Source: Geofilum rhodophaeum (GTDB lineage: Bacteria > Bacteroidota > Bacteroidia > Bacteroidales > Marinilabiliaceae). From it: a DNA stretch of 64,000 nucleotides. Below, in pieces: positions 25,745-34,051 of the stretch. Within the stretch, counting starts at the first letter, position 1, and every line of letters starts with the position of its first letter. The notes under the pieces were generated by a model, which had not been told where the DNA came from, ran no database searches, and saw nothing but the letters and a program-made list of their open reading frames with translations. The DNA lies in assembly GCF_002210225.1 (NCBI RefSeq), contig NZ_MWUJ01000001.1:124001-188000 (forward strand), given 5' to 3'. The position numbers and the translations under genes are program-made.

Positions 25745-28591
25745 ATGAAAAAAATACTAATGGGAATGGCAGCCGTGTTGCTGCTGGGCACTTTGGCTTG
25801 TCAGCAAGCCAAAGAAACAACCATAGATCTTTCAGGAAGTTGGCACTTTCGCCTGGACGAAGAAGAAAAAGGCGAAGAGGAACAGTGGTACAGGACCCGG
25901 CTTCCGGGAGAAATACAACTCCCCGGGGCACTCAGGGACTATGCCATAGGCAATGAACCGACCCTGAAGACCGACTGGACCGGCAGCATCTACGACAGCT
26001 CCTGGTACTTTAATCCGGCCATGGAAAAATACCGGCAAGCCGGCAACATCAAATTCCCTTTTTGGCTGACCCCCGTAACGCATTATAAGGGCATGGCCTG
26101 GTTTCAAAAGGACCTGGATATTCCGGCGCATTGGGCGGGAAAGGACCTGATACTGGACCTCGAAAGGCCGCATTGGCAGACCAAAGTGTGGCTCGACTCG
26201 GTGGTCGTTGGCAGCGACAACAGCCTTTCGGTACCTCATCGTTTCACCATACCGGGGCGACTGGTAAGCGCCGGACAACACCGACTCACCGTGCGGGTCG
26301 ACAACGCCATTCGCGACATCGATCCCGGCATCAACTCCCACAGCCTGTCGGACCATACCCAGGGCAACTGGAACGGCATTACGGGCAGCATGAAACTGTT
26401 TCCTTTGGACAACATCCATTATAAACAAGTTAAGCTGAGTCCCCGCTTGGCTGAAAACGCGCTGAAGGTGGACATAGAACTCAACACAGCTCCTTCCGGA
26501 GGACGTATCACCTTTAAACTGACCGGGAGCAACCACAGCCACAGTCTGTCGCCCCTCACCCTCGATTGGCCGGAGGGCCAGAAAAAAGCTTCCTTCAACA
26601 TCGATATGGGAGCAGACTACCAGACCTGGAGTGAATTTGCACCCAACTTGTACGAAGCCACGCTGACCCTCGAAGACCAGGAGGGCCAGCAAATACAGTA
26701 CAGCAGTCCCTTTGGTATGCGGGAGTTTACGCTGGCCGACAAGCATTTTGCCATCAACGGCACCCCCACCTTCTTGCGTGGCACCACCGAATGCAGCGTT
26801 TTCCCACTCACCGGCTATCCGCCTACCGACGAAGCCTCCTGGGCACGCATCTTTGAGATTTGTCGAGACTTCGGCCTCAACCACATGCGCTTCCACTCCT
26901 ACTGTCCCCCCGAAGCCGCCTTCCATGCCGCCGACAAGGCCGGCATTTACCTCCAGGTAGAAGGGCCCAGTTGGGCCAAGTATTCGGTGGAACTGGGCTG
27001 GGGACTGCCGCTCGACGACTACCTGATGGAAGAGACCCGGCGCATCATCGACACCTACGGCAACCATCCCTCCTTTGTCATGATGGCCTACGGCAACGAG
27101 CCCTCCGGCAACTATGTTGCCTACCTCGAGGACTGGGTGGACCACTTCAGGGCCTACGACAATCGCTTTTTGTACACCGGGGCCTCCACCGGAGGCAGCT
27201 GGGCCATCATCAACAACAGTGACTTTTTTGTCCGTGCCCCACCCCGTGGTTTGGAATGGAACAAAAAACGTCCGGAATCGACCTTCGACTACCGCAACAA
27301 GACAGAAAACCTGGAACGCCCCTACATCACCTTTGAAATGGGCCAATGGTGCGTCTTTCCCAACTTCGACGAGCTGCCCAAATACACCGGGTCACTTAAA
27401 GCCAAAAACTTTGAGCTTTTTCAGGAACATTTGGGCGATCAGCACATGGGCGATCAGGCGCGGGACTTCCTTATGGCCTCAGGGAAACTGCAGGCCTCCA
27501 GCTACAAGCAGGAAATTGAAGCCACCCTGCGCACCCCCAACCTGGCCGGCTTCCAGCTCTTGAGTCTGAACGACTTTTCGGGTCAGGGCACCGCCCTGGT
27601 GGGCGTGCTCGATGCCTTCTGGGACGAAAAAGGCTACATCAGCGCCTCCGAGTTCAGCGCCTTTTGCAATGAAGTCGTTCCCCTGGTGCGCCTCGAGCAA
27701 TTCACCTTTGAAAACACCGATGTACTGGACACCTGGATCGAAATTGCCAACTTCAGCGGACAAGTCATCGACCCGGCCGAAGTAAGCTGGCAACTCAATA
27801 CGGAGGATGGCGAGATTGCAGCCGAAGGAGTTTTTGCCGACCTCACCATTCCGGTAGGCAACGAACACCGCGCCGGTCGCATTCAGCTTCCGCTCGACTT
27901 TGTGCAAAGCGCCCAAAAGCTCCGGCTTTCGGTCACGCTGGACCAATACCAAAACCATTGGAACCTGTGGGTCTATCCCAATACTCCGATTCAGGAGCCC
28001 TCTCAGGAGCTGCTCCTGGCCAGCGAATGGACGCCTGAAGTGGAGAAAGCACTGAACGAGGGACAAAAAGTACTGCTGTTGGCTGCCGGTAAAGTAGAAA
28101 ACGGAAAGGATGTGGTGCAACATTACAACCCGGTATTCTGGAATACCTCCTGGTTTCGCATGCGCCCGCCGCACACCACCGGACTGTTGATTCAGGACAG
28201 CCATCCCATATTCCATGATTTCCCCACCGATTACTACAGCGACCTGCAGTGGTGGGAGCTGACCAATCGTCAACAGGTGATGAACCTTGAAAATTTTCCC
28301 CGGTCCTTCCGCCCGCAAGTGCAACCCATCGACACCTGGTTTTTAAACCGTCGACTGGCCCTGCTTTTCGAGGCCAGAGTTGGAGCGGGAAAACTGGTGG
28401 TATGCAGTGCCGACCTGAGCAACAATCTGGAGCAGCGCCCCGCTGCTCGGCAATTAAGACACAGCATTCTGACTTATATGCAAAGTGAAGATTTCGCGCC
28501 CACCGAAGCAGTAGATGCGGCCATAGTTGGCGAATTATTCGAAGAAAAAGAAAGGGCCGTATGGCAATCCTATGTTAATGAAGCCCCCTGA
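25745..28591 (+). CDS. GH2-family glycoside hydrolase lipoprotein with C-terminal extra domain
   Basis: 948 aa, lipobox GTLAC. N-terminal jelly-roll (TIDLSGSWHFRLDEE, residues about 28-220), Ig-like domain, then a TIM barrel with AINGTPTFLRGTTECS, NHMRFHSYCPPEAAF, MMAYGNEPSGN (acid/base Glu) and YITFEMGQW (probable nucleophile Glu). The last ~190 residues are a separate alpha/beta domain resembling the amidotransferase-like domains of some Bacteroidota GH2 enzymes (KVLLLAAGK, HPIFHDFPTDYYSDLQWW, ALLFEARVGAGKLVVCSADL). A beta-glycosidase; beta-galactosidase or beta-glucuronidase on pectin side chains is plausible. 31 bases after the DUF5107 gene. Confidence 0.87.
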   Translation: MKKILMGMAAVLLLGTLACQQAKETTIDLSGSWHFRLDEEEKGEEEQWYRTRLPGEIQLPGALRDYAIGNEPTLKTDWTGSIYDSSWYFNPAMEKYRQAGNIKFPFWLTPVTHYKGMAWFQKDLDIPAHWAGKDLILDLERPHWQTKVWLDSVVVGSDNSLSVPHRFTIPGRLVSAGQHRLTVRVDNAIRDIDPGINSHSLSDHTQGNWNGITGSMKLFPLDNIHYKQVKLSPRLAENALKVDIELNTAPSGGRITFKLTGSNHSHSLSPLTLDWPEGQKKASFNIDMGADYQTWSEFAPNLYEATLTLEDQEGQQIQYSSPFGMREFTLADKHFAINGTPTFLRGTTECSVFPLTGYPPTDEASWARIFEICRDFGLNHMRFHSYCPPEAAFHAADKAGIYLQVEGPSWAKYSVELGWGLPLDDYLMEETRRIIDTYGNHPSFVMMAYGNEPSGNYVAYLEDWVDHFRAYDNRFLYTGASTGGSWAIINNSDFFVRAPPRGLEWNKKRPESTFDYRNKTENLERPYITFEMGQWCVFPNFDELPKYTGSLKAKNFELFQEHLGDQHMGDQARDFLMASGKLQASSYKQEIEATLRTPNLAGFQLLSLNDFSGQGTALVGVLDAFWDEKGYISASEFSAFCNEVVPLVRLEQFTFENTDVLDTWIEIANFSGQVIDPAEVSWQLNTEDGEIAAEGVFADLTIPVGNEHRAGRIQLPLDFVQSAQKLRLSVTLDQYQNHWNLWVYPNTPIQEPSQELLLASEWTPEVEKALNEGQKVLLLAAGKVENGKDVVQHYNPVFWNTSWFRMRPPHTTGLLIQDSHPIFHDFPTDYYSDLQWWELTNRQQVMNLENFPRSFRPQVQPIDTWFLNRRLALLFEARVGAGKLVVCSADLSNNLEQRPAARQLRHSILTYMQSEDFAPTEAVDAAIVGELFEEKERAVWQSYVNEAP

Positions 28592-28613
28592 CAGACCTAA
28601 AAAACACGACAAC

Positions 28614-31004
28614 ATGAATAAACTCTTTTTCTTGCTGCTTTTCGCCTGGGGGCACAGCCTCCAGGCGCAAAACAGTTACACGCTGTCCCTGCAACACCAG
28701 GCTGAAAGCATTCAGCGGGAACACCTAAATCTGGGAGGAACCAATCCCCGGGGCGAAACCATTGACGTCAACAGTCACTACATCGAAAAAAACGGCAGCC
28801 CCTTCTATCCCATCATCGGAGAATTTCACTATTCCCGCTTCCCCAAGGCCTACTGGGAAGAGGAAATTTTGAAAATGAAGGCCGGAGGCATCAATACCAT
28901 CGCCACCTACGTATTCTGGAATCTGCATGAAAGGCAGCCCGGGAATTTCGACTGGACAAACGATCTCGATCTGCGTCATTTTTTAGAGCTCATCCACAAA
29001 AACGAGCTGCAGGCCATTGTTCGCGTGGGACCATTTTGTCACGGCGAAATGCGTAATGGCGGCATACCCGACTGGCTTTACGGTCAGCCTTTCGAGATCC
29101 GCAGCAACGATCCGGGCTATCTCGACTATGTAGATCGCCTCTACGGACAAATTGGTCGACAACTGGAAGGCCTGCTTTACCAGGATGGCGGTCCGGTAAT
29201 CGGCATTCAGCTCGAAAACGAGTACCAACATTCGGCGGCCCCCTGGGAATGGGGCTATCCGGGAGGCAAAACCGAACGGACCGTAGCCAACCGCGATGCC
29301 GCTCAGGTACACAATCAAATTACGGTAAGCGACGGGCAAAATCCCTGGTTCGAATACGGCAAGCTGCACATGAACAACTTAAAGCAGCTGGCCCAAAAAA
29401 ATGGGCTGAATGTGCCCCTTTACACCGCCACCGGCTGGGGAAATGCCACCATCGTCGAGCAGGGCAGTCTCCCGGTAACAGCCGCCTACGCCTATCCCTT
29501 TTGGGCCAATCCCTACCCCTCTCCCTTCTATTTGTTTAAGGACATCAAGCACCAGCCCGATTACAGTCCCGTCAGCTACGACACCAGTCTTTACCCCTCC
29601 CTGTCGGCCGAAATTGGCCCCGGCATTCAAATCAAATACAGTCGCCGCCCCTTTGTCCCCTATGAAAGTGTGCTGCCGCTTATGGTACGCACCGTCGGCA
29701 GCGGCTCCAACGGCATTGGTTACTACATGTACCATGGTGGATCCACCCCGCAATTCGACGGCAAGTTTTACAACGAAGAAGCCAACGGCATTCCCCGCGT
29801 AAATTACGACTTCCAGGCACCCCTGGGTCAATACGGCCAGGCCCGGGAGCACTACCACGACCTGCGCCTGCTGCACAGCTTTTTAGACAGTTACGGTTCA
29901 AACCTCGCACCGATGACTACCCTACTGCCCCCCGAAGCCGCCACCCTGAAACCAGAGAACACCGAAACCCTGCGTTACGCGGTTCGCACAAAAGACAATG
30001 CCGGCTTCCTTTTCATCATCAACTTTCAGGACCATGCCGAAGTACAAAGCATCGAAGACGTAAGCATTGAGCTGGAAGGCGACGGGGAGTCCTTTCGCTT
30101 CCCCAGACAAGGCAGTCTCAACATCCCCAGGGCCACATCGGCCATCTTCCCCTTTAACCTTCCGCTCGGAGGCGCCACCCTTAAAACCGCCACGGTTCAA
30201 CCCTTTACCGCCCTTAAAGGCACCAAGGGCTCCTACCATGTTTTCACCATGATCGATGGAATCGCCGCCGAGCTCAATTTCAGCAGCGAAACCAAAATCA
30301 CCGGAAGCTCCAATGCCGACCTCACAAAGCACCCAGGCAGTCTGACAGTCAAACCCCAAAAACCAGGCCCCTTCTCCTTCATGGCCAATGGCGAAAGCAT
30401 CCTGGTGCTGCCCATGAAAATGGCCCGAAACGCAGTGAAGATAGGGAAACAACTCTACTTTTCAGAGGCACTTCTGCTCGACAACCAGGAAGGCCTGCAG
30501 TTGATCAGCAAGACTACCCACAACCTCATTCATGTATTTCCGCAAGGGCCGAACCATTTTGGTGCATCCCATGCGCAAATCAAAACAGAACGGCCCATAG
30601 CTAAAAACTTTTCGAGTTTCAGCGTTCACTTTGAAACGTTCACTCCCGAATACGAATGGGAGCAGGTAAGTGCTCAAAAATACCTCCTGCGCCTTAACAC
30701 CGATTTTCATCACATCAACGACCTGATGGTAAGCATCGATTACGTTGGCGATCGCGGCTTGGCCTTCATCAACGGCAGCCTGCTCACCGATCACTTTTAC
30801 CACGGCCGCCAATGGGAAATCAGTCTGAAAGCAGTAGCCCCGGAACTAGAAGAGAACAGCATCCTGTTTTTCTTCCACCCCATGTATGACGACGCCCCTT
30901 ACCTAAAGGACATTAAGCCCCTCCCTGAATTCAAAGACGGCAAAGTACTGGAAGTAAAAGGACTCCAAATTGTGCCCGAGTACAAAACCCTTTTGAAGCT
31001 TTAA
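28614..31004 (+). CDS. GH35 beta-galactosidase
   Basis: 796 aa, starting at MNKLFFLLLFAWG with a signal peptide ending SLQAQ; an in-frame extension to 28527 overlaps the GH2 gene and is rejected. GH35 barrel motifs: GEFHYSRFPKAYWEEEI, KAGGINTIATYVFWNLHE, GPFCHGEMRNGGIPDWL, IGIQLENEYQ (acid/base Glu) and LSAEIGPGIQIKY (nucleophile Glu). C-terminal beta domains follow. It removes terminal beta-galactose, consistent with galactan or arabinogalactan side chains of RG-I. No lipobox, so periplasmic or secreted. Last gene of the plus-strand operon. Confidence 0.92.
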   Translation: MNKLFFLLLFAWGHSLQAQNSYTLSLQHQAESIQREHLNLGGTNPRGETIDVNSHYIEKNGSPFYPIIGEFHYSRFPKAYWEEEILKMKAGGINTIATYVFWNLHERQPGNFDWTNDLDLRHFLELIHKNELQAIVRVGPFCHGEMRNGGIPDWLYGQPFEIRSNDPGYLDYVDRLYGQIGRQLEGLLYQDGGPVIGIQLENEYQHSAAPWEWGYPGGKTERTVANRDAAQVHNQITVSDGQNPWFEYGKLHMNNLKQLAQKNGLNVPLYTATGWGNATIVEQGSLPVTAAYAYPFWANPYPSPFYLFKDIKHQPDYSPVSYDTSLYPSLSAEIGPGIQIKYSRRPFVPYESVLPLMVRTVGSGSNGIGYYMYHGGSTPQFDGKFYNEEANGIPRVNYDFQAPLGQYGQAREHYHDLRLLHSFLDSYGSNLAPMTTLLPPEAATLKPENTETLRYAVRTKDNAGFLFIINFQDHAEVQSIEDVSIELEGDGESFRFPRQGSLNIPRATSAIFPFNLPLGGATLKTATVQPFTALKGTKGSYHVFTMIDGIAAELNFSSETKITGSSNADLTKHPGSLTVKPQKPGPFSFMANGESILVLPMKMARNAVKIGKQLYFSEALLLDNQEGLQLISKTTHNLIHVFPQGPNHFGASHAQIKTERPIAKNFSSFSVHFETFTPEYEWEQVSAQKYLLRLNTDFHHINDLMVSIDYVGDRGLAFINGSLLTDHFYHGRQWEISLKAVAPELEENSILFFFHPMYDDAPYLKDIKPLPEFKDGKVLEVKGLQIVPEYKTLLKL

Positions 31005-31067
31005 AACTCCTTCAAAAAAACATCGATAAAAAGCAAAGGCCCCGGTAATCGCAATTAATAAACCCAA

Positions 31068-31356
31068 ATGCCACAGTACAGAAAACAGCAAAGCAGAGGT
31101 CTGAAACACTACGCATTAGCTATTGGAGCATTTACGAAACGATGGATCCACGTCGTAGTCGATAAAAAATGTGAGAAAGCAATGGATAATAGATATGCTG
31201 TGTATTTTGAAAATAAAGTGAATCACTAAATTGGTTGTTATTTTGCTTTAGGAGGTAATTTTGGAACAGTTTACCCTGATACAACGCTTCCTATGTTTAT
31301 TTCAACCCCAAAGGGTACCAGTATTTCATTCCAAAAAAACCCCATTCTAACTTAAT
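31068..31356 (+). pseudogene. Possible decayed small ORF in the GH35-PL11 gap
   Basis: The 31005-31423 gap is more AT-rich than the flanking genes. One plus-strand frame runs ATG (31068) for 53 codons to a TAA at 31227. It then stays open in the same frame for 41 more codons to a TAA ending at 31355 or nearby. The first part reads MPQYRKQQSRGLKHYALAIG onward and the second includes ALGGNFGTVYPDTT. A resemblance of the first part to the C-terminal region of transposases was considered but is too weak to call. It may be a remnant or chance; apart from this frame and the hairpin at 31369-31408 nothing else is seen in the gap. Confidence 0.2.
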
Positions 31357-31368
31357 TTAAAAGGTCAA

Positions 31369-31408
31369 CAGCACCCTGTTTCAGGGGTATTCCTGAAACA
31401 GGGTGCTG
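31369..31408. terminator. Strong hairpin between convergent GH35 and PL11 genes
   Basis: Perfect 17-bp inverted repeat (31369-31385 and 31392-31408, left arm CAGCACCCTGTTTCAGG) with a six-base loop. It is placed between the convergent GH35 and PL11 genes, 16 bases past the PL11 stop. It probably ends transcription from both sides. Confidence 0.75.
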
Positions 31409-31423
31409 CTGTAAAACCAAGTT

Positions 31424-34030
31424 TTATTGCACCACTACCTTTTGCTGTTGAATGCCCGTTTCGGTGCTCAATTGTAAAATGTAAACCCCTTGGGCCAGCT
31501 CTGCAGTCGTCCAGGGAATGGAATAGGCCCCTGAAGCGCGCCAACCCTGATCGAGCACCTTCACCAGACGGCCATTCAAATCATAAAGGGCCAAACGCAA
31601 CTGCTGATCGTTCCCGAGCTGCAACTTCACTTCTGCACTTCCTTTAACCGGATTTGGCACCACACGCAGCTCATTGACCTCTTTCGCCGTCAAAGCAGAT
31701 ACGCTGCTGAGCACCCCGGCATCGGCAACCACAAAATACATCAATTTTGAAAGTGAACCATCGTTGGTATTACCTCCCAACATTACGGTCTCCCCTGCAA
31801 GGACGGATTTCTTATACAAATTGGCCGGAGCCTCGGCGCCGCTGGCATTTTTAAACTTAAGCTCTTCTCCGGTCAGCTCCCAAGCAGACAACCAACCGGG
31901 CACTTCAGTAATCGTCTGATGATGCACAACATAAATCTCCGCATCTTTCTGCGCCACAAAGGTTGCCAGCGTTAAGTCGCCAGGATATTTACGCGACTCC
32001 ATACTCGTGCGGATCCACTCCTTCTCATTCAGGAAATCAGGACCGCTGCCATAGTAAAAAGCCATATCGCCATAAACAGATTCTTCACCATTTAAGGAGG
32101 TTTTCACCTCCCAATATGGAGCGCCAGCAAAATCATGTACCAATAAATCCTGAACCACTTGACCCGACCCCCTATTTACATTATCCAAAACTTTAACTGC
32201 GGGGGCAGCCATTGGGAAATCCATATCGGTAGCCAAATAAAAGCCCGGATGCGGTGGCTGATTGTAGGAGCTGTTTTGCCAGGAAATGGCACAGCGGTAT
32301 ACCGGATCATGCATAAGTGTGTACAACTTATGCTCCGTTTGAATCGCAGTAGTATAAATACGCAAAGCTTCCGCATCGTTTCGTCTGAAAATCACCTCCT
32401 CCCGCCAATCGCCAAACAAATCGGCAGACAGCGCAGGGGTGGACTTGCTGCCATTGTTGGAACTGGTACCATTTCCGGTTAAAATAGTTGTCCCCAAATT
32501 GGCTCCAATACTCCACTTATCGATGCGATTGCTGTTTAACAACTCTCTACTTAAATCTCCATCCCACCAAATCAAAAAATTGGTAGAAGAAGGGATATTG
32601 CCCACACGAGTGCCATTAAGATTAAACAGGCCATGACCTGCGGCCCAGAAATGAAAGCCTGGGTGTTGGGGATCTAATTCAGCTGCTGCTGCGCGACCAA
32701 TATCGCCAGGGGCAGGATAATGAAAAAGCACCTCCCCATCATCGGCGTAGCGCAGCAGCACCCCATTACCACCACTTTCGTGTGGCATCCAAATCATGGG
32801 ACGAGCATCCTCCTTTTTCATATAAGTGATGTGCGTGGCATCGGCATGGCCAAAACCGGTCGTGTGCATTCCCTTGCCCTCGGAAGAGATCACTGCAGCA
32901 CCGGTAACCAAATCATGCCTGCCATCACCATCGGCATCCACGGTATGCAGGGAGTGGTTGCCCTGACCAAAATACGCTCCGTTCCCTGTCGTATTCGAGT
33001 CAAAAGTCCACCTCCGGGTTAATTCACCATCCCGCCAATCCCAGGCGGCAAATGTCATCCGGGTATAGTACCCCCGCTGAAACACCGCTGAGGGACGCTC
33101 CCCGTCCACATAGGCCACTGCCGCGTTGAAACGATCTACCCGGTTTCCATAATCATCACCCCAGGCCGACACCGTTCCTCGTAAAGGCCAATAATCGGCT
33201 GTTGCCAACTCCTTCCCGGTTGCACCATCAAAAACAGTCAGATACTCGGGACCCGACAAAATATAACCATAAGGATTTCGATAAATGGCACTGTGATTGG
33301 CAGAGGCTGCCGGCCCCATACCGATGTAAGCGCCGGTGCCGTCTTTGGTACCCGGTGCCGTCTTTACCATAATTTCGGCTTTACCGTTTCCGTCAAAATC
33401 ATACACCAAAAACTGGGTATAATGGGCACCCGCCCGGATATTGGGTCCCAGATCAATACGCCACAAATGCGCACCATCCAGGGTATAAGCATCCAGAAAC
33501 ACATTGTCGGTGATTCCCCCCTGCGAATTATCCTTGGCATTGTCGGGATCCCATTTCAAAACGATCTCATATTCCCCATTGCCCAGCAAATCCCCCACAC
33601 TGGCATCGTTGGGATAATAATAGCCGCCTTGCGCACCTTGGGCGGGCCGCTTAAGCGGAACATCGAACCAGGCTCCGGTCCCTTCACGATTGTCGATGTT
33701 TCGAGCCGCATAAACTTCAGTCTGTTCAACCCCGTTAATTAAGGCCTTAACTACATAACTACTTCCCACAGGCGCTGAAGCATCCAGATAGCTACTCACA
33801 TCAGTTACCGGTTCCTCATTAATTAGAACTCCATCGCGGTAAATATTGAACCCGGTCTCCCAAGGCTCTTCACCCAGCAAGCGCCAGCTGAGCCAATACC
33901 CATCTCCTTCACGCACAGCCACCGCTCCCCGCTGCAGCTTTTCCACTTGTTTCTGCCCCTCTGCCGAACCCACACTCAGGCCAACAAGAACCAATAAAAC
34001 AATCCATTCCTTTCGTAAACTACACTTCAT
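31424..34030 (-). CDS. PL11 rhamnogalacturonan lyase with accessory domain and T9SS sorting domain
   Basis: 868 aa; signal peptide ends SAEGQ. Residues about 25-610 form the PL11 propeller (QRGAVAVREGDGYWLSWRLL, YDFDGNGKAEIMVKTAPGT, DADGDGRHDLVTGAA, SWQNSSYNQPPHPGF). Residues about 620-775 are an extra beta-rich domain (GEESVYGDMAFYY, EIYVVHHQTITEVPGWLSAW, LYKKSVLAGETVMLGGN, LMYFVVAD). Comparable domains occur in secreted pectinases but I cannot name it. Residues about 785-868 are a type A T9SS domain (ELRVVPNPVKGS and GVYILQLSTETGIQQQKVVV). Closest in style to the 620-aa PL11 at 13509. It lies 21 bases after the larger PL11, so they form an operon. Confidence 0.95.
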   Translation of the reverse strand: MKCSLRKEWIVLLVLVGLSVGSAEGQKQVEKLQRGAVAVREGDGYWLSWRLLGEEPWETGFNIYRDGVLINEEPVTDVSSYLDASAPVGSSYVVKALINGVEQTEVYAARNIDNREGTGAWFDVPLKRPAQGAQGGYYYPNDASVGDLLGNGEYEIVLKWDPDNAKDNSQGGITDNVFLDAYTLDGAHLWRIDLGPNIRAGAHYTQFLVYDFDGNGKAEIMVKTAPGTKDGTGAYIGMGPAASANHSAIYRNPYGYILSGPEYLTVFDGATGKELATADYWPLRGTVSAWGDDYGNRVDRFNAAVAYVDGERPSAVFQRGYYTRMTFAAWDWRDGELTRRWTFDSNTTGNGAYFGQGNHSLHTVDADGDGRHDLVTGAAVISSEGKGMHTTGFGHADATHITYMKKEDARPMIWMPHESGGNGVLLRYADDGEVLFHYPAPGDIGRAAAAELDPQHPGFHFWAAGHGLFNLNGTRVGNIPSSTNFLIWWDGDLSRELLNSNRIDKWSIGANLGTTILTGNGTSSNNGSKSTPALSADLFGDWREEVIFRRNDAEALRIYTTAIQTEHKLYTLMHDPVYRCAISWQNSSYNQPPHPGFYLATDMDFPMAAPAVKVLDNVNRGSGQVVQDLLVHDFAGAPYWEVKTSLNGEESVYGDMAFYYGSGPDFLNEKEWIRTSMESRKYPGDLTLATFVAQKDAEIYVVHHQTITEVPGWLSAWELTGEELKFKNASGAEAPANLYKKSVLAGETVMLGGNTNDGSLSKLMYFVVADAGVLSSVSALTAKEVNELRVVPNPVKGSAEVKLQLGNDQQLRLALYDLNGRLVKVLDQGWRASGAYSIPWTTAELAQGVYILQLSTETGIQQQKVVVQ

Positions 34031-34051
34031 ATCTTCTCTGTTAAATTCCCA

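Noticed and set aside
25832-27346. 504-codon minus-strand open frame opposite the GH2 gene
   Set aside because: Antisense shadow of a clear GH2 enzyme in GC-richer DNA; no signal, motif or start context.
28527-28613. N-terminal extension of the GH35 protein
   Set aside because: It overlaps the GH2 gene and precedes a proper signal peptide at 28614; a basic, lysine-rich extension is not expected for a secreted enzyme.
31068-31229. 53-codon frame as a transposase remnant
   Set aside because: The resemblance to transposase C-termini is only a few residues, and no terminal inverted repeats or target duplication are visible around it.
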